A stretch of DNA of 64,000 bases from Streptacidiphilus sp. P02-A3a (GCF_014084105.1 NZ_CP048289.1:355922-419921); one strand, 5' to 3'. Counted from the first letter of the stretch, positions 26,171 to 36,429 are shown. Notes: generated by a model from the letters alone, not told the origin. A program made the numbers and translations.

Positions 26171-27406
26171 ATGACGAAGTCCCGGCAGCCCAACGGCGCA
26201 TCATCGATCTACCTCGGCAAGGACGGGAACTGGCACGGCTACGTCACCGTCGGCGTCAAGGACGACGGCAGGCCCGACCGCCGCCACGTGAAGCGCAAGA
26301 CGCGCGCCGACACCACCAAGGCCGTCCGCGAGCTGGAGAAGCAGCGCGACGCGGGCAACGTCCGGAAGGTCGGCCAGGTCTGGACGGTCGAGTCCTGGCT
26401 GGTGCACTGGGTCGAGAACATCGCGGCCCCGCACGTTTCCGAGAACACCATCGACGGCTACCGCGTCGCGGTCTACCACCACCTGATCCCCGGTCTGGGC
26501 GCGCACCGGCTGCCGAAGCTGGAGCCCGAGCACCTGGAGCGCTTCTACAAGAAGATGCAGGACGGCGGCAGTTCGGCCGGTACTGCGCACCAGGTTCATC
26601 GCACGATCCGGGCCGCTCTCAACGAGGCCAAGCGCCGCCGCCACCTCACCGAGAATCCGGCCACCATCGCCAAGGCTCCCCGCCTGGTCGAGGAGGAGGT
26701 GGTGCCGTTCACGGTCGAGGAGGTCCAGCTCCTGCTGGAGGTGGCCAACCGGCAGCGCAACGCGGCACGGTGGGTCATCGCCCTGGCCCTGGGCCTTCGC
26801 CAGGGCGAGGTCCTCGGGCTCAAGTGGACGGACGTCGACTTCGACCTCCGGGTGCTGGTCGTCCACCGGGGGCGACTGCGGCCCCGCTATCAGCACGGCT
26901 GCGGTGACCGTTGCGGGCGCAAGCCCGGCTTCTGCCCGCAGAAGGTCAACATCCGTCGCGAGACCAAGGAGACCAAGTCCCGCGCTGGCCAGCGGCCCGT
27001 CGGTGTCCCGGACGAGCTGATGGAGCTCCTCGCCCAGCACCGCGACGAGCAGGAGCGGGAACGCCGCCTCGCCCGCGACCTGTGGGTCGAGAAGGGATAC
27101 GTCTTCACCTCGCCGACTGGGGAGCCGCTCAACCCCAACACCGACCACCACAAGTGGAAGGAACTCCTGGAGGCGGCCGGACTCCGGGACCGCCGACTCC
27201 ACGACGCTCGGCACACCGCAGGAACGATTCTGCTGATCCTCGGCGTCCCGGACACGGCGGTGGACGCGATCATGGGCTGGGAGCCCGGCCAGTCGGCCCG
27301 CATGCGCCGCCGCTATCAGCACCTGACCAGCCGCGTTCTCAGGGACACGGCCGACAAGGTCGGCGGACTTCTCTGGGCGCCCCCGAAGGAGCCGCCGGCT
27401 GCCTGA
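26171..27406 (+). CDS. int: Tyrosine site-specific integrase
   Basis: This 411-residue recombinase has an N-terminal arm-binding region, a SAM-like core-binding domain (about 75-175) and a C-terminal catalytic domain. The catalytic residues are visible: arginine in ALGLRQGEVLGLKW, histidine and arginine in LHDARHTAGTILL, and the nucleophile tyrosine in MRRRYQHLTSRVL. A cysteine/histidine cluster (HGCGDRCGRKPGFC) between these is typical of actinobacterial element integrases. AAGGGGG precedes the ATG at 26171. The gene ends 79 nt from tRNA-Ser(GGA), whose 3' end is the likely attachment site. Confidence 0.93.
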   Translation: MTKSRQPNGASSIYLGKDGNWHGYVTVGVKDDGRPDRRHVKRKTRADTTKAVRELEKQRDAGNVRKVGQVWTVESWLVHWVENIAAPHVSENTIDGYRVAVYHHLIPGLGAHRLPKLEPEHLERFYKKMQDGGSSAGTAHQVHRTIRAALNEAKRRRHLTENPATIAKAPRLVEEEVVPFTVEEVQLLLEVANRQRNAARWVIALALGLRQGEVLGLKWTDVDFDLRVLVVHRGRLRPRYQHGCGDRCGRKPGFCPQKVNIRRETKETKSRAGQRPVGVPDELMELLAQHRDEQERERRLARDLWVEKGYVFTSPTGEPLNPNTDHHKWKELLEAAGLRDRRLHDARHTAGTILLILGVPDTAVDAIMGWEPGQSARMRRRYQHLTSRVLRDTADKVGGLLWAPPKEPPAA

Positions 27407-27443
27407 TCGCGGCAACTGCAACCCAAACTGCAGCCCTGAAACG

Positions 27444-27480
27444 CAGAGGGCCCGCACCGGTGAACGGTGCGGGCCCTCTG
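27444..27480. terminator. Hairpin between integrase and tRNA-Ser
   Basis: A perfect 16-bp stem (27444-27459 with 27465-27480) with a 5-nt loop lies between the convergent integrase and tRNA-Ser genes. Being inside the element end, it supplies the tRNA with a terminator after integration. Confidence 0.75.
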
Positions 27481-27485
27481 ACCTG

Positions 27486-27570
27486 CGGAGGATACGAGAT
27501 TCGAACTCGTGAGGGGTTGCCCCCAACACGCTTTCCAAGCGTGCGCCCTAGGCCACTAGGCGAATCCTCC
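27486..27570 (-). tRNA. tRNA-Ser(GGA)
   Basis: The minus strand reads a complete 85-nt serine tRNA: acceptor GGAGGAT pairing with ATCCTCC, a long variable arm (TGGGGGCAACCCCTC), T-loop TTCGAAT and anticodon loop TTGGAAA (anticodon GGA). CCA is not encoded. Its 3' end faces the integrase, and it marks the border between the mobile element and conserved chromosome. Confidence 0.95.
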
Positions 27571-27681
27571 GTGGGAGAGCTTACTAGACGTTTGGGAGTG
27601 CTCGCGAACATCGGCGGGGGAGGTGGGGTGCGTGAGGTGGGGCGGTCATGGAGGGGGTCAGGATCCGGTACGCTGTTTCCC

Positions 27682-27770
27682 AGCCCCTCGTGTGGCGCTA
27701 TCTCGCTGAACCCCCCCAGGGCCGGAAGGCAGCAAGGGTAAGTGGGCTCTGGCGGGTACACGGGGGGTCC
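27682..27770 (+). ncRNA. ffs: Signal recognition particle RNA (small, 4.5S type)
   Basis: The conserved SRP hairpin core GGCCGGAAGGCAGCAAGGGT lies at about 27720-27739. The closing stem pairs CCCCTCGTGT (from 27684) with ACACGGGGGG (to 27766). The RNA binds Ffh and targets nascent membrane and secreted proteins. Its place upstream of dnaX is the usual streptomycete one. Ends are estimated from pairing. Confidence 0.93.
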
Positions 27771-27819
27771 TGTCGTTTCCAGGGTCCGCTTGTCAGTGGG
27801 GACCGTTAGGGTCAGTGAC

Positions 27820-30165
27820 GTGTCGCTCGCTCTCTATCGCCGCTACCGCCCCGAGACCTTCGCCGAGGTCATCGGACAGGAGCACGTCACCGGTCCGCTC
27901 CAGCAGGCGCTGCGCAACAACCGGGTCAATCACGCATACCTCTTCAGTGGGCCGCGCGGCTGCGGCAAGACCACCAGTGCCCGCATCCTCGCCCGCTGCC
28001 TGAACTGCGAGCAGGGCCCGACGCCGACGCCCTGCGGCGTCTGCCAGTCCTGCACCGATCTTGCGCGCGGCGGGGGCGGGTCGATCGATGTCATCGAGAT
28101 CGACGCCGCCTCGCACGGTGGCGTGGACGACACCCGCGACCTGCGCGAGAAGGCGTTCTTCGCGCCCGCGTCCAGTCGGTACAAGATCTACATCATCGAC
28201 GAGGCCCACATGGTCTCGACGGCCGGGTTCAACGCGTTGCTGAAGGTCGTCGAGGAGCCCCCGGAGCACCTCAAGTTCATCTTCGCCACCACCGAGCCCG
28301 AGAAGGTCATCGGGACGATCCGCTCGCGCACCCACCACTACCCCTTCCGGCTGGTCCCGCCGGGGACGCTGCGGGACTACCTCGCGCAGGTGTGCGGGCA
28401 GGAGCACATCAGCGTCGAGGACGGCGTGTATCCGCTGGTGGTCCGGGCCGGGGCCGGTTCGGTCCGGGACTCGATGTCGGTCATGGACCAGCTGCTCGCC
28501 GGATCCGACGAGCGGGGTGTGACATATGCCATGGCGACGGCGCTGCTCGGCTACACCGACGCCGGTCTGCTGGACGAGGTCACCGACGCCTTCGCCGCGC
28601 AGGACGGCGCGGCCGTCTTCGGGATGGTCGACCGGGTGATCGAGGGGGGTCACGACCCGCGCCGCTTCGTCGCGGACCTGCTGGAACGCCTGCGGGATCT
28701 GGTGATCCTCTCGGCGGTTCCGGACGCGGGGGAGAAGGGCCTGATCGACGCGCCCGCCGACCGGATCGCGTTGATGGAGCAGCAGTCCGCCCGCTTCGGT
28801 GCGGCCGAGCTCAGCCGGGCCGCCGACATCGTCAACACGGGGTTGACGGAGATGCGCGGGGCGACCTCGCCCAGGCTGCAGCTGGAGCTGATCTGCGCCC
28901 GGGTGATGCTGCCGAGCGCGTACGACGACGCGCGGTCGTTGCAGGCCCGGCTGGACAAGCTCGAACGGCGGGTGTCGTTCGGCGGGGGCCCCGGGGGACC
29001 GGTGGCGGAGGCGGCTTCGGCGGCGTCACCGCCCGTACAGGCGATGCAGGCGGCCGTGCAGGCACCGGTGCAGGCGGCGGTGCAGCCGCAGCCCACGGTG
29101 CAGGCGCAGCCGGTACCGGTGGCGCAGTCGCCCGCGCAGTCGGGAGGCGCGCAGTCGGGAGCGGCGCAGTCGGTCGGGGCGCAGGCCCCCGGGTCCGGTG
29201 CCTGGCCGATCAGCCGTAGTTTCAGCAGCGAACCGGTGTCGTCGCAGGTGGCTCCGCCGCAGGTCACGGCCGCCTCGGCGGCTGTGTCGGCGGCGCCGCA
29301 GCCGGCGCCGGCGCAGGCTCCGCAGCCGCAGCCGGTCCCGCAGTCGGTACCAGCGCCGCAGCAGGGGCAGGGACAGACCGGGGTGGCGGAGATCCGCAAC
29401 CAGTGGCCGCAGATCCTGGAGGCGGTCAAGGGACGCCGCCGGGTCACCTGGATGCTGGTGCAGCAGGCCCAGGTTGCCGGGTTCGACGGCGGCACGCTAC
29501 AGCTCTCCTTCGAGCACGCGGGTACCCGGGACGGCTTCGTCAACGGCGGACACGACGAGGTACTGCGGCTGGCGCTGCAGGACGCCCTCGGCGTCAGTTG
29601 GAAGATCGGCTGCGTCGTCGACGCATCGGGAGGCGGAGGCGCTGGAGGGGGCGGTGGCGGTGCCACCGGTGGCGGCTTCGGCAACGGTTTCGGGGGCGGG
29701 GCCGGCGGTGGCGGCGGCTTCGGCGGGCGTGGGCCCGCCGCGCCCGCGCCGACGGCTCCGCAGGCGCAGGGTTTTGCCCCGGCGTCTGCGGGTGGCCAGA
29801 CGCCGACGGGTGGCCCGATGTCCGCTGGCGGCCCGATGTCCGCTGGCGGCCCGATGACGGCTGGTGGCCCGATAGCGGCTGGCGGTCCGATGACGGCCGG
29901 TGGTCCGACGAGCAGTCCGATGGGTGCCGCGTCCGCGCCCGCCGCCGCGCCTGCGGTCGCGGCCCCGGCGCAGCCGATGGCCCGGCCCGCGCCGGCTCCG
30001 GCGGCGCCGATGCCCGACCTGCCGCCGCCGATGCCGGACTCGCCGGACGACGAGGTTCCGGACGAGGAGGATCCCGCCTACGCCATGGGCTCGATCTCCG
30101 GTCAGGAGCTGATCATGCGCGAGCTCGGAGCCACCGTGATCGAGGAGATCAACAACAACCGTTAG
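27820..30165 (+). CDS. dnaX: DNA polymerase III subunit gamma/tau
   Basis: This 781-residue clamp-loader subunit has [19 protein letters not shown] at the start, Walker A GPRGCGKT (44-51), zinc cysteines in the CLNCEQ and CGVCQSC segments (about 60-78), and Walker B IIDEAHM (about 124-130). It loads the sliding clamp onto primed DNA. The second half is low-complexity, rich in Ala/Gln/Pro, with a glycine tract and repeated GGPM(S/T)A units near residues 665-705, longer than in most bacteria. I chose the GTG at 27820 because the conserved N-terminus begins there. It is followed by ybaB and recR as in many bacteria. Confidence 0.95.
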   Translation: MSLALYRRYRPETFAEVIGQEHVTGPLQQALRNNRVNHAYLFSGPRGCGKTTSARILARCLNCEQGPTPTPCGVCQSCTDLARGGGGSIDVIEIDAASHGGVDDTRDLREKAFFAPASSRYKIYIIDEAHMVSTAGFNALLKVVEEPPEHLKFIFATTEPEKVIGTIRSRTHHYPFRLVPPGTLRDYLAQVCGQEHISVEDGVYPLVVRAGAGSVRDSMSVMDQLLAGSDERGVTYAMATALLGYTDAGLLDEVTDAFAAQDGAAVFGMVDRVIEGGHDPRRFVADLLERLRDLVILSAVPDAGEKGLIDAPADRIALMEQQSARFGAAELSRAADIVNTGLTEMRGATSPRLQLELICARVMLPSAYDDARSLQARLDKLERRVSFGGGPGGPVAEAASAASPPVQAMQAAVQAPVQAAVQPQPTVQAQPVPVAQSPAQSGGAQSGAAQSVGAQAPGSGAWPISRSFSSEPVSSQVAPPQVTAASAAVSAAPQPAPAQAPQPQPVPQSVPAPQQGQGQTGVAEIRNQWPQILEAVKGRRRVTWMLVQQAQVAGFDGGTLQLSFEHAGTRDGFVNGGHDEVLRLALQDALGVSWKIGCVVDASGGGGAGGGGGGATGGGFGNGFGGGAGGGGGFGGRGPAAPAPTAPQAQGFAPASAGGQTPTGGPMSAGGPMSAGGPMTAGGPIAAGGPMTAGGPTSSPMGAASAPAAAPAVAAPAQPMARPAPAPAAPMPDLPPPMPDSPDDEVPDEEDPAYAMGSISGQELIMRELGATVIEEINNNR

Positions 30166-30337
30166 CGGCTCGGGCCTGCGGCGGAGCCGTTCGCGGGACC
30201 GCACCCCCGCAGGCCACGTAGGCTCGCACCGTACGCTCGGCTCCAAGCGCACGGTTCTTCCGCGCGCCAGGCCGCTGGGCGCGCGGTCTCGAATGGTCGG
30301 CTCGAACAGTCACGACTCACGATGTCAGGAGCGATTC

Positions 30338-30679
30338 ATGTTCCCCGGTGGTGGACAGCCCGACATGCAGGCACTGCTCCAGCAGGCCCAGCAGATGCAG
30401 CAGCAACTCGCCCGCACCCAGGAGGAGCTCGCGGCGACGACCGTGCAGGGCACCTCCGGCGGCGGCTTGGTACGGGCCACGGTGAGCGGCTCGGGTGAGC
30501 TGAAGGCCCTGGTCATCGACCCGAAGGCGGTTGATCCCGAGGACACCGAGACGCTGGCGGACCTGGTCCTCGCGGCCGTCCGCGACGCCAACGCGGCGGC
30601 GCAGCGGCTCGCGGCGGAGCGGCTCGGCCCGCTGGCGCAGGGCCTCGGCGGCGGCGGGATCCCCGGCCTGTCCTTCTGA
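30338..30679 (+). CDS. YbaB/EbfC nucleoid-associated protein
   Basis: This 113-residue member of the YbaB/EbfC family forms tweezer-like dimers that bind DNA. The sequence shows the glutamine-rich helix [20 protein letters not shown], the central [20 protein letters not shown] strands and [20 protein letters not shown]. It sits between dnaX and recR, the conserved position. CAGGAG precedes the ATG at 30338. Confidence 0.93.
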   Translation: MFPGGGQPDMQALLQQAQQMQQQLARTQEELAATTVQGTSGGGLVRATVSGSGELKALVIDPKAVDPEDTETLADLVLAAVRDANAAAQRLAAERLGPLAQGLGGGGIPGLSF

Positions 30680-30920
30680 CCACCGTCCGCTGCTCCCGGT
30701 CGTCCGACCGCGTCCCGATGCCCCTGGTCGTCCGACCGCCGTCGTCCGGTCACCGGGTGAGCAGGGCGCGCGTCGTTCGATGTGCGGTGCAGGTGTGTCG
30801 CACGGGTGTATAGACCTCCGCAGCCAGAGGATGATGGCTTTCAGTAGTAGTGACCGCAGGCAGTAGCAGCGACCGCAGGACGACGGCCCACGAAGGTGGG
30901 CGAAGGGCAGGACGAGCAGC

Positions 30921-31520
30921 GTGTACGAGGGCGTGGTCCAGGACCTCATCGACGAGTTGGGCAGGCTGCCCGGCGTCGGGCCCAAGAGCGCGCAGCGGAT
31001 CGCCTTCCACATCCTCCAGTCGGATCCGGTGGATGTGCACCGTCTCGCGAACGCCCTGAACGAGGTCAAGGAGAAGGTACGTTTCTGCACCGTCTGCGGG
31101 AACGTTTCCGAGTCGGAGCGCTGCCGGGTCTGCCTCGACCCGCGCCGCGATCTCTCGGTGATCTGCGTGGTCGAGGAGCCCAAGGACGTCGTCGCGGTCG
31201 AGCGGACCCGCGAGTTCCGGGGGCGGTACCACGTCCTCGGCGGGGCGATCAGCCCGATCGAGGGCGTCGGACCGGACGACCTGCGCATCCGTGAGCTGAT
31301 GGCGCGCCTCGCCGACGGCGCCGTCACCGAGCTCATCCTGGCCACCGATCCCAACCTTGAGGGTGAGGCGACCGCCACCTACCTGGCGCGCCTGCTCAAG
31401 CCCATGGGGCTGAAAGTGACCCGTCTGGCGAGTGGCCTGCCGGTCGGGGGAGACCTGGAGTACGCCGACGAGGTCACCCTCGGACGGGCCTTCGAAGGGA
31501 GACGACTTCTCGATGTCTGA
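30921..31520 (+). CDS. recR: Recombination mediator protein RecR
   Basis: This 199-residue protein has a helix-hairpin-helix ([20 protein letters not shown]), a four-cysteine zinc finger ([16 protein letters not shown], about 57-72), a TOPRIM domain (about 80-175, with [12 protein letters not shown] and [14 protein letters not shown]) and the C-terminal [11 protein letters not shown]. With RecF and RecO it loads RecA on gapped DNA. It starts with GTG at 30921 and overlaps the next gene by 8 nt. Confidence 0.96.
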   Translation: MYEGVVQDLIDELGRLPGVGPKSAQRIAFHILQSDPVDVHRLANALNEVKEKVRFCTVCGNVSESERCRVCLDPRRDLSVICVVEEPKDVVAVERTREFRGRYHVLGGAISPIEGVGPDDLRIRELMARLADGAVTELILATDPNLEGEATATYLARLLKPMGLKVTRLASGLPVGGDLEYADEVTLGRAFEGRRLLDV

Positions 31521-32268
31521 CACCGGTACCACCACCACGATCCGCAGCCAGGGCGGCCAGGGCGGCCAGGGCGCCGAGGGCGGCCAGCACGGCCCGAGCA
31601 CTCCGAGCGACCGGCTGCCGCAGTCCGGGCACGGCCAGGAGCAGGAACCCGACGAGTTCGCCGTGCAGATCGCGGACTCCGTGGACAGCTTCGTCCTCGC
31701 CGTGCACGAGGTCGCCAAGGGTGACGAGCCGGGCAGCGCGATCTCGCTGCTGCTGCTGGAGGTGTCGCAGCTGCTGCTGGCCGGCGGCCGCCTCGGCGCG
31801 ATCGAGGACGTCCTGCCGGACGACCGCTACGAGCCGGACACCGGCCCGGACGTGGACGAGTCCGAGCTGCGGCAGTGCCTGGCCGAACTGCTCGCGCCGA
31901 TCGACGTCTACCACGAGGTGTTCGACCCGTACGGGATGCCGGACAAGCCGGTGCCCTGCCGGATCTCGGACGACATCGCCGGGGTGGTCGCCGACCTCCA
32001 GCACGGCCTGGTCCACTACCGGGCGGGCCGGATCTCCGAGGCGCTGTGGTGGTGGCAGTTCTCCTACCTGGCCAACTGGGGCTCGACCACGACCTCGGTG
32101 CTGCGCGCGCTGCACTCGCTGGTGGCGCACGTCCGGCTGGACAGCCCGATCGGCGCGGCGGTGGAGGGCGCGGACACCGACGACGACGGGCTCACCGACG
32201 AGCAGTTGGGGCAGCAGGCCGGGGTGCTGATGGCGGCGGAGCTCGGCGTCCACGGTCAGGAGCAGTAG
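31513..32268 (+). CDS. DUF5063 domain protein
   Basis: This 251-residue protein has a disordered Gly/Gln-rich N-terminus (about 1-45) and a helical DUF5063 domain ([20 protein letters not shown] onward; [19 protein letters not shown] is characteristic). The function is unknown. It overlaps recR by 8 nt, so it is translated with it; this recR partnership is conserved in Streptomyces. Confidence 0.82.
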   Translation: MSDTGTTTTIRSQGGQGGQGAEGGQHGPSTPSDRLPQSGHGQEQEPDEFAVQIADSVDSFVLAVHEVAKGDEPGSAISLLLLEVSQLLLAGGRLGAIEDVLPDDRYEPDTGPDVDESELRQCLAELLAPIDVYHEVFDPYGMPDKPVPCRISDDIAGVVADLQHGLVHYRAGRISEALWWWQFSYLANWGSTTTSVLRALHSLVAHVRLDSPIGAAVEGADTDDDGLTDEQLGQQAGVLMAAELGVHGQEQ

Positions 32269-32473
32269 CCGCGTCGGCGGGCCCGCGATCGGCGCGGGCG
32301 GAGCGGCCGGTGGGCCGGGCGTCTCGGCCGGTGAACCGCTGGTCTCATCATGCGGATGACGGTGGGCGCGCGCGCCCCGGTCGATAGACTGGGCCCGCGC
32401 ACGCCCCGAACCAGGTGGCCGCGCAGCCTGATCCACCGCAGTACCGGGAGACCGGAAGATACGAGGAGCGCAC

Positions 32474-33742
32474 GTGGGCCTTGTCGTGCAGAAGTACGGC
32501 GGCTCCTCCGTCGCCGATGCCGAGGGCATCAAGCGCGTCGCCAGGCGAATCGTCGACACCAAGAAGGCCGGCCATGAGGTCGTCGTCGTGGTGTCCGCGA
32601 TGGGCGACACGACGGACGAGCTCATCGACCTCGCCGAGCAGGTGTCGCCCTTCCCTGCCGGGCGCGAGCTCGACATGCTGCTGACCTCCGGCGAGCGCAT
32701 CTCGATGGCGCTGCTGGCCATGGCCATCAAATCGCTGGGTCACGAGGCCCAGTCCTTCACCGGCAGCCAGGCCGGGGTCATCACCGACTCCGTCCACAAC
32801 AAGGCGCGGATCATCGATGTGACGCCCGGTCGTATCCGGACCGCCCTCGACCAGGGCAACATCGCGATCGTGGCCGGCTTCCAGGGCGTCTCCCAGGACA
32901 GCAAGGACATCACCACCCTCGGCCGTGGCGGCTCCGACACCACCGCCGTGGCGCTGGCGGCGGCGCTGGACGCCGAGTGCTGCGAGATCTACACCGACGT
33001 GGACGGCGTCTTCACGGCCGACCCGCGTGTGGTGAAGAAGGCCCGCAAGATCGACGAGATCGGCTACGAGGACATGCTGGAGCTGGCCTCGTCCGGCTCC
33101 AAGGTGCTGCTCGCCCGTTGCGTCGAGTACGCGCGCCGTTACAACATGCCCATCCATGTACGGTCGTCCTTCTCCGGACATGTCGGTACCTGGGTCCGTA
33201 ACCAGCCCGAAGGGGGCGAAATGGAGCACGCGATCATCTCCGGGGTCGCCCACGACACGTCGGAGGCCAAGGTCACCGTCGTCGGCGTGCCCGACAAGCC
33301 CGGTGAGGCGGCGCGGATCTTCCGTGCCATCGCCGACGCCGAGATCAACATCGACATGGTGGTGCAGAACGTCTCCGCCGCGTCCACCGGTCTCACCGAC
33401 ATCTCCTTCACCGTGCCGAAGGCCGAGGGCCGCAAGGCCATCGACGCGTTGGAGCGGGTGCAGGAGGGCATCGGCTTCACCTCGCTCCGCTACGACGACG
33501 AGATCGGCAAGATCTCCCTGGTCGGGGCCGGTATGCGGTCCAACCCCGGGGTGACTGCCGCCTTCTTCGAGGCGCTGTCGGGCGCGGCCGTCAACATCGA
33601 GCTGATCTCCACCTCGGAGATCCGGATCTCGGTGGTGACCCGGGTGGACGACGTCAACGAGGCGGTCCGGGCGGTCCACAGCGCGTTCGGCCTCGACAGC
33701 GAGACCGACGAGGCAGTCGTCTACGGCGGCACCGGCCGCTGA
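32474..33742 (+). CDS. ask: Aspartokinase, alpha subunit
   Basis: This 422-residue enzyme phosphorylates aspartate, the first step to lysine, threonine, methionine and diaminopimelate. KYGGSS (7-12) and [12 protein letters not shown] (about 152-163) mark the kinase domain; two ACT domains (about 265-410) give feedback control, with [14 protein letters not shown] and [13 protein letters not shown]. It starts with GTG at 32474 after GAGGAGC. In most Streptomyces asd follows directly; here a sigma-factor gene follows instead and asd is not in the window. Confidence 0.96.
   Translation: MGLVVQKYGGSSVADAEGIKRVARRIVDTKKAGHEVVVVVSAMGDTTDELIDLAEQVSPFPAGRELDMLLTSGERISMALLAMAIKSLGHEAQSFTGSQAGVITDSVHNKARIIDVTPGRIRTALDQGNIAIVAGFQGVSQDSKDITTLGRGGSDTTAVALAAALDAECCEIYTDVDGVFTADPRVVKKARKIDEIGYEDMLELASSGSKVLLARCVEYARRYNMPIHVRSSFSGHVGTWVRNQPEGGEMEHAIISGVAHDTSEAKVTVVGVPDKPGEAARIFRAIADAEINIDMVVQNVSAASTGLTDISFTVPKAEGRKAIDALERVQEGIGFTSLRYDDEIGKISLVGAGMRSNPGVTAAFFEALSGAAVNIELISTSEIRISVVTRVDDVNEAVRAVHSAFGLDSETDEAVVYGGTGR
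33221..33742 (+). CDS. ask: Aspartokinase beta subunit from an internal start
   Basis: An in-frame ATG at 33221 is preceded by AAGGGGGCGAA, a strong ribosome-binding site inside the ask coding sequence. The peptide ([20 protein letters not shown] onward, 173 residues) contains both ACT domains. Corynebacterium makes its alpha2beta2 aspartokinase from an internal start at the same point, so I infer the same here. Confidence 0.75.
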   Translation: MEHAIISGVAHDTSEAKVTVVGVPDKPGEAARIFRAIADAEINIDMVVQNVSAASTGLTDISFTVPKAEGRKAIDALERVQEGIGFTSLRYDDEIGKISLVGAGMRSNPGVTAAFFEALSGAAVNIELISTSEIRISVVTRVDDVNEAVRAVHSAFGLDSETDEAVVYGGTGR

Positions 33743-33817
33743 GGCCCTGTGGTCGCGGGTCTGAACTCCGGCTCTGGTTCCGCCGAGCCGAACCGCATGG
33801 CGCTCAACTGAGCTGAA

Positions 33818-33851
33818 CCGGGCGGGCTCCGTGAGAACGGGGCCCGCCCGG
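33818..33851 (+). terminator. ask terminator
   Basis: A 15-bp stem with one G-T pair (33818-33832 with 33837-33851) and a GAGA loop lies 75 nt after the ask stop codon. Confidence 0.65.
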
Positions 33852-34141
33852 AGCCGTTCCGGCGCTCGCTGTCATGGCGCGCGCCCCCGTGCTCCCGCCG
33901 CTACCGGCCCGCCCCGGATCAGTCGGACGGTTCCGGTGACGCGGCTCGGGACGCCCCGTACGGTGGGGGCAGCAACGGCGACGGACGGTGATCGGGGAGG
34001 CAAAGGGATGGGTTCACACTCGCCCTGGGACCGAACGTGTCCACCCGGTGATTCTCCGTCGCGCTTGTGCAACCATCCGCTGCGGCCGAGCGTCAAAGAT
34101 GCGTGGCAGAGATGGCGGGGACCGCTGCGCTGGTCGGGGGG
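33852..34141. other. Intergenic region before the ECF sigma gene
   Basis: About 290 bp; with 33743-33851 the gap is nearly 400 bp. I see no gene other than the possible 5' extension of the sigma-factor frame to a GTG at 34067. No clear promoter boxes. Confidence 0.4.
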
Positions 34142-34765
34142 ATGCCCGTGACCGCCCCTTTCCCAGGCGTCCGCAGTGCGGTCGACCGGGTGGTCGACCG
34201 CACCCTGGAACGCCCGCTGGACCGCGGCCTCGAACACGGCAACGCGTTGGAGTTCGCCGCGGTGGCAGCCGAGGGCACCAGCGTCGACCTGCTCACCGAG
34301 ACCTACCAGGCCCACTACCGCTCGCTGCTGGGACTGGCGGCGCTGCTCCTGGACGACACCGCCTCCTGCGAGGACGTCGTCCAGGAGGCGTTCATCCGCG
34401 TGCACGCGGCCCGGCGGCGGGTCCGCGAACCGGACAAGACCCTCGCCTACCTGCGGCAGACCGTGGTCAACCTGTCCCGTTCCACGCTGCGCCGCCGGAT
34501 CCTGGGCCTGCGGCTGCTGCAGAAGCCCATGCCGGACATGGCCAGCGCGGAGGAGGGCGCCTACGACGCCCTGGAACGCGACCAACTGCTCCAGGCGATG
34601 CGTGGGTTGCAGCGGCGGCAGCGCGAGGTGCTGGTGCTGCGGTACTTCGCGGACATGACCGAGGCACAGGTGGCGGACAGCCTCGGGATCTCGATCGGCT
34701 CGGTGAAGGCGTACGGCTCGCGCGGGCTCGCGGCGCTCAGGCAGAGCATGGACTCGGCGTCATGA
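34142..34765 (+). CDS. SigE-type ECF sigma factor
   Basis: This 207-residue protein has region 2 (TYQAHYRSLLGLAALLLDD, ASCEDVVQEAFIRVH) and region 4 (GLQRRQREVLVLRYFADMTE then QVADSLGISIGSVKAYGSRG). It directs RNA polymerase to a small regulon. I chose the ATG at 34142; the frame is open up to a GTG at 34067, and no ribosome-binding site settles the matter. Its stop overlaps the ATG of the next gene (ATGA), so it is coupled to a membrane protein that may be its anti-sigma partner. Confidence 0.85.
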   Translation: MPVTAPFPGVRSAVDRVVDRTLERPLDRGLEHGNALEFAAVAAEGTSVDLLTETYQAHYRSLLGLAALLLDDTASCEDVVQEAFIRVHAARRRVREPDKTLAYLRQTVVNLSRSTLRRRILGLRLLQKPMPDMASAEEGAYDALERDQLLQAMRGLQRRQREVLVLRYFADMTEAQVADSLGISIGSVKAYGSRGLAALRQSMDSAS

Positions 34766-36429
34766 GCGACGATCCCCGGCACCGAGGCGACGCCCTGCGC
34801 CGAGGCGATGGCCTGCACGGAGGCGATGGCCTGCACGGAGGCGATGGCCTGCACGGAGGCGACGCCCTGCGCCGAGGCGATGGCCTTCGTCACGACGACG
34901 GGCACGGCGTGGTGCCGGGGCACGGGGCCGACGGGCCAGGCGGCAGCGGTGCCGCAGCGGGCGGCCCCGGGACGCTGGGGGGCGTGCCGACGGCGCGTGA
35001 GCCCGGCGCGGAGCGCGAAGCGTCCGCCCCCCTGCGCGCTTCAGCCGCCCGCGCGTACGTCCGGGTCGTGCGCCCCGGGGGCAGCGGTGGCGGTGCGGTC
35101 CCGGGCGGCGGAGCGATCCCGCCGATGCCGGTGGCCCCGCCCAGCGCCCTGCCGCCCTGGCTGACCGCCGACGACACCCATCCCGACAGCCCCCCGGCGG
35201 ACGCCCACCCCGCCGACGGCCGCCGTCCCGACAGCGGCACCGACAGCGGCCCCGCCAGCGGCAGCCCCGCCGGTCGCCAACCCGACAGCGGCCAACCCGG
35301 CAGCGGCCGTCCCGCCAGCGGCCGTCCCGCCGAGGGCTATCCCGCCGACAGCCGTCCGGCCGACGCGACGCAGAACGCCGTAGTGCTCAGCCCCGGCGAG
35401 TCCGAGCTGCGCGACCTGCTGCACCGCTCGGTGTCGGGGCTGGAGCCCGCCGCCGGTTCGCTGGATGCGCTGCGCCGGGCGGTTCCGCAGCGCCGGGCCC
35501 GCCGCCGCAGGTACAGCGGGGCGGCCACCGCGCTGGTCCTGGGGGTGCTCGGAGGGCTGGCGCTGCACTCGCTGGCGGGGGTGGGCAGCCTGACCGAGGG
35601 CAGCCAGGCGGGTCCCGGCTACCAGAACGCGGCGACCGCCTCCACCGCGCCGAGCGGCGGCGCCAGCCCCTCCGCCGACGCCCCGACGACCTACCCGCAG
35701 CAGCCGGACGGCGCCGGAGCGGGCTGGGCGACAGCATCCAGGAGCGGCGCCGCCGAGCCGTCGGGCGCCGTCTCCGGTTCCCGCTCCGGCTCGGCCGTGC
35801 CCTGGGTGTCGCCGTCCGGCCTGCCCGACGCCGGCACCGTGGGCGCCGGTGCCGCGGCCGAGTGCACCCGGGCCCAACTGGGCGCCGGTGCGGCCACGGT
35901 GGGCGCGCCCGGCGCCGACGGGACGGTCTACGGCTCGTTCCAGGTCGCCAACGTCTCGCAGTCCACCTGCCAGGTCTCGCTGCCGGGGACGGTCTCGGTG
36001 CTCGCGGTCAGCGGTACGACCGCCAACCGGATCGCCGTGGTCCAGCACTCGGCCGCCGACCCGGCCACCCAGCTGCCGACCCCGGCCGCCACGCCGGGCC
36101 CGGTGCTGCTCGCGCCCGGCCAGGCGTACGTCGTCGACTTCGCCTGGGTACCGGCCACCGGCGCGGAGGCGTCGGCCTGCGCGGACGACAGCGCCCCCTC
36201 CTCGCCCACCACCGAGAGCAGCGCGCCCAGCGGTACGAGCGCCGGTGCCGCCGGTTCCGCGCCCCCCGGCGAGGGGACGGCGCCGACGATCTCCCCGCCG
36301 TCAACCGGAGAGCCCACGGTCACCATCGCCCACACCCCCGGCGCGGGCGACCCCCTCGCCGCCAGCGCTGTCCTGCCCGGCGCCTGCTCCGGCACGGTCT
36401 ACGACACCCTCCCGCTCGCCGCCGGCTGA
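34762..36429 (+). CDS. Membrane-anchored partner of the ECF sigma factor
   Basis: This 555-residue protein has a long repetitive hydrophilic N-terminus (GLHGGD repeats, then Pro/Gly/Asp/Ser-rich), a helical segment (ESELRDLLHRSVSGLEPAAG), one membrane segment (AATALVLGVLGGLALHSLAG, about 255-274), a Ser/Thr/Pro-rich linker and a C-terminal beta domain with two cysteines that resembles DUF4232. The topology suggests a cytoplasmic sensor-binding part and an external domain. The 4-nt overlap with the sigma gene suggests an anti-sigma or regulatory role, but no zinc-binding anti-sigma motif is visible. Confidence 0.65.
   Translation: MSDDPRHRGDALRRGDGLHGGDGLHGGDGLHGGDALRRGDGLRHDDGHGVVPGHGADGPGGSGAAAGGPGTLGGVPTAREPGAEREASAPLRASAARAYVRVVRPGGSGGGAVPGGGAIPPMPVAPPSALPPWLTADDTHPDSPPADAHPADGRRPDSGTDSGPASGSPAGRQPDSGQPGSGRPASGRPAEGYPADSRPADATQNAVVLSPGESELRDLLHRSVSGLEPAAGSLDALRRAVPQRRARRRRYSGAATALVLGVLGGLALHSLAGVGSLTEGSQAGPGYQNAATASTAPSGGASPSADAPTTYPQQPDGAGAGWATASRSGAAEPSGAVSGSRSGSAVPWVSPSGLPDAGTVGAGAAAECTRAQLGAGAATVGAPGADGTVYGSFQVANVSQSTCQVSLPGTVSVLAVSGTTANRIAVVQHSAADPATQLPTPAATPGPVLLAPGQAYVVDFAWVPATGAEASACADDSAPSSPTTESSAPSGTSAGAAGSAPPGEGTAPTISPPSTGEPTVTIAHTPGAGDPLAASAVLPGACSGTVYDTLPLAAG
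34784..34891 (+). repeat. Six 18-bp tandem repeats in the sigma-partner gene
   Basis: Units of the form GAGGCGATGGCCTGCACG run from 34784 to 34891, the middle three identical. They encode the hexapeptide GLHGGD and variants. Because 18 is a multiple of 3, copy-number change would leave the frame intact. Confidence 0.85.

Larger units (their letters stand above)
18722..27406. mobile_element. Integrative mobilisable element at tRNA-Ser(GGA)
   Basis: The element carries relaxase, MobC, TmrB-like cargo, DUF2637/SpdB, DUF3631 protein, XRE regulator, excisionase and tyrosine integrase, in that order, with the integrase 79 nt from the 3' end of tRNA-Ser(GGA). This is the usual layout for integration into a tRNA 3' end. 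No FtsK/TraB DNA pump or type IV secretion gene is present, so transfer would depend on a helper element. The right end lies between the integrase and the tRNA. The left end was not found: I saw no second copy of the tRNA 3' end, so the boundary at 18722 is only the last recognisable element gene. Confidence 0.75.

Noticed and set aside
30293..30337. Longer start for the ybaB gene
   Set aside because: The extra residues are not family-like and the ATG at 30338 has the ribosome-binding site.
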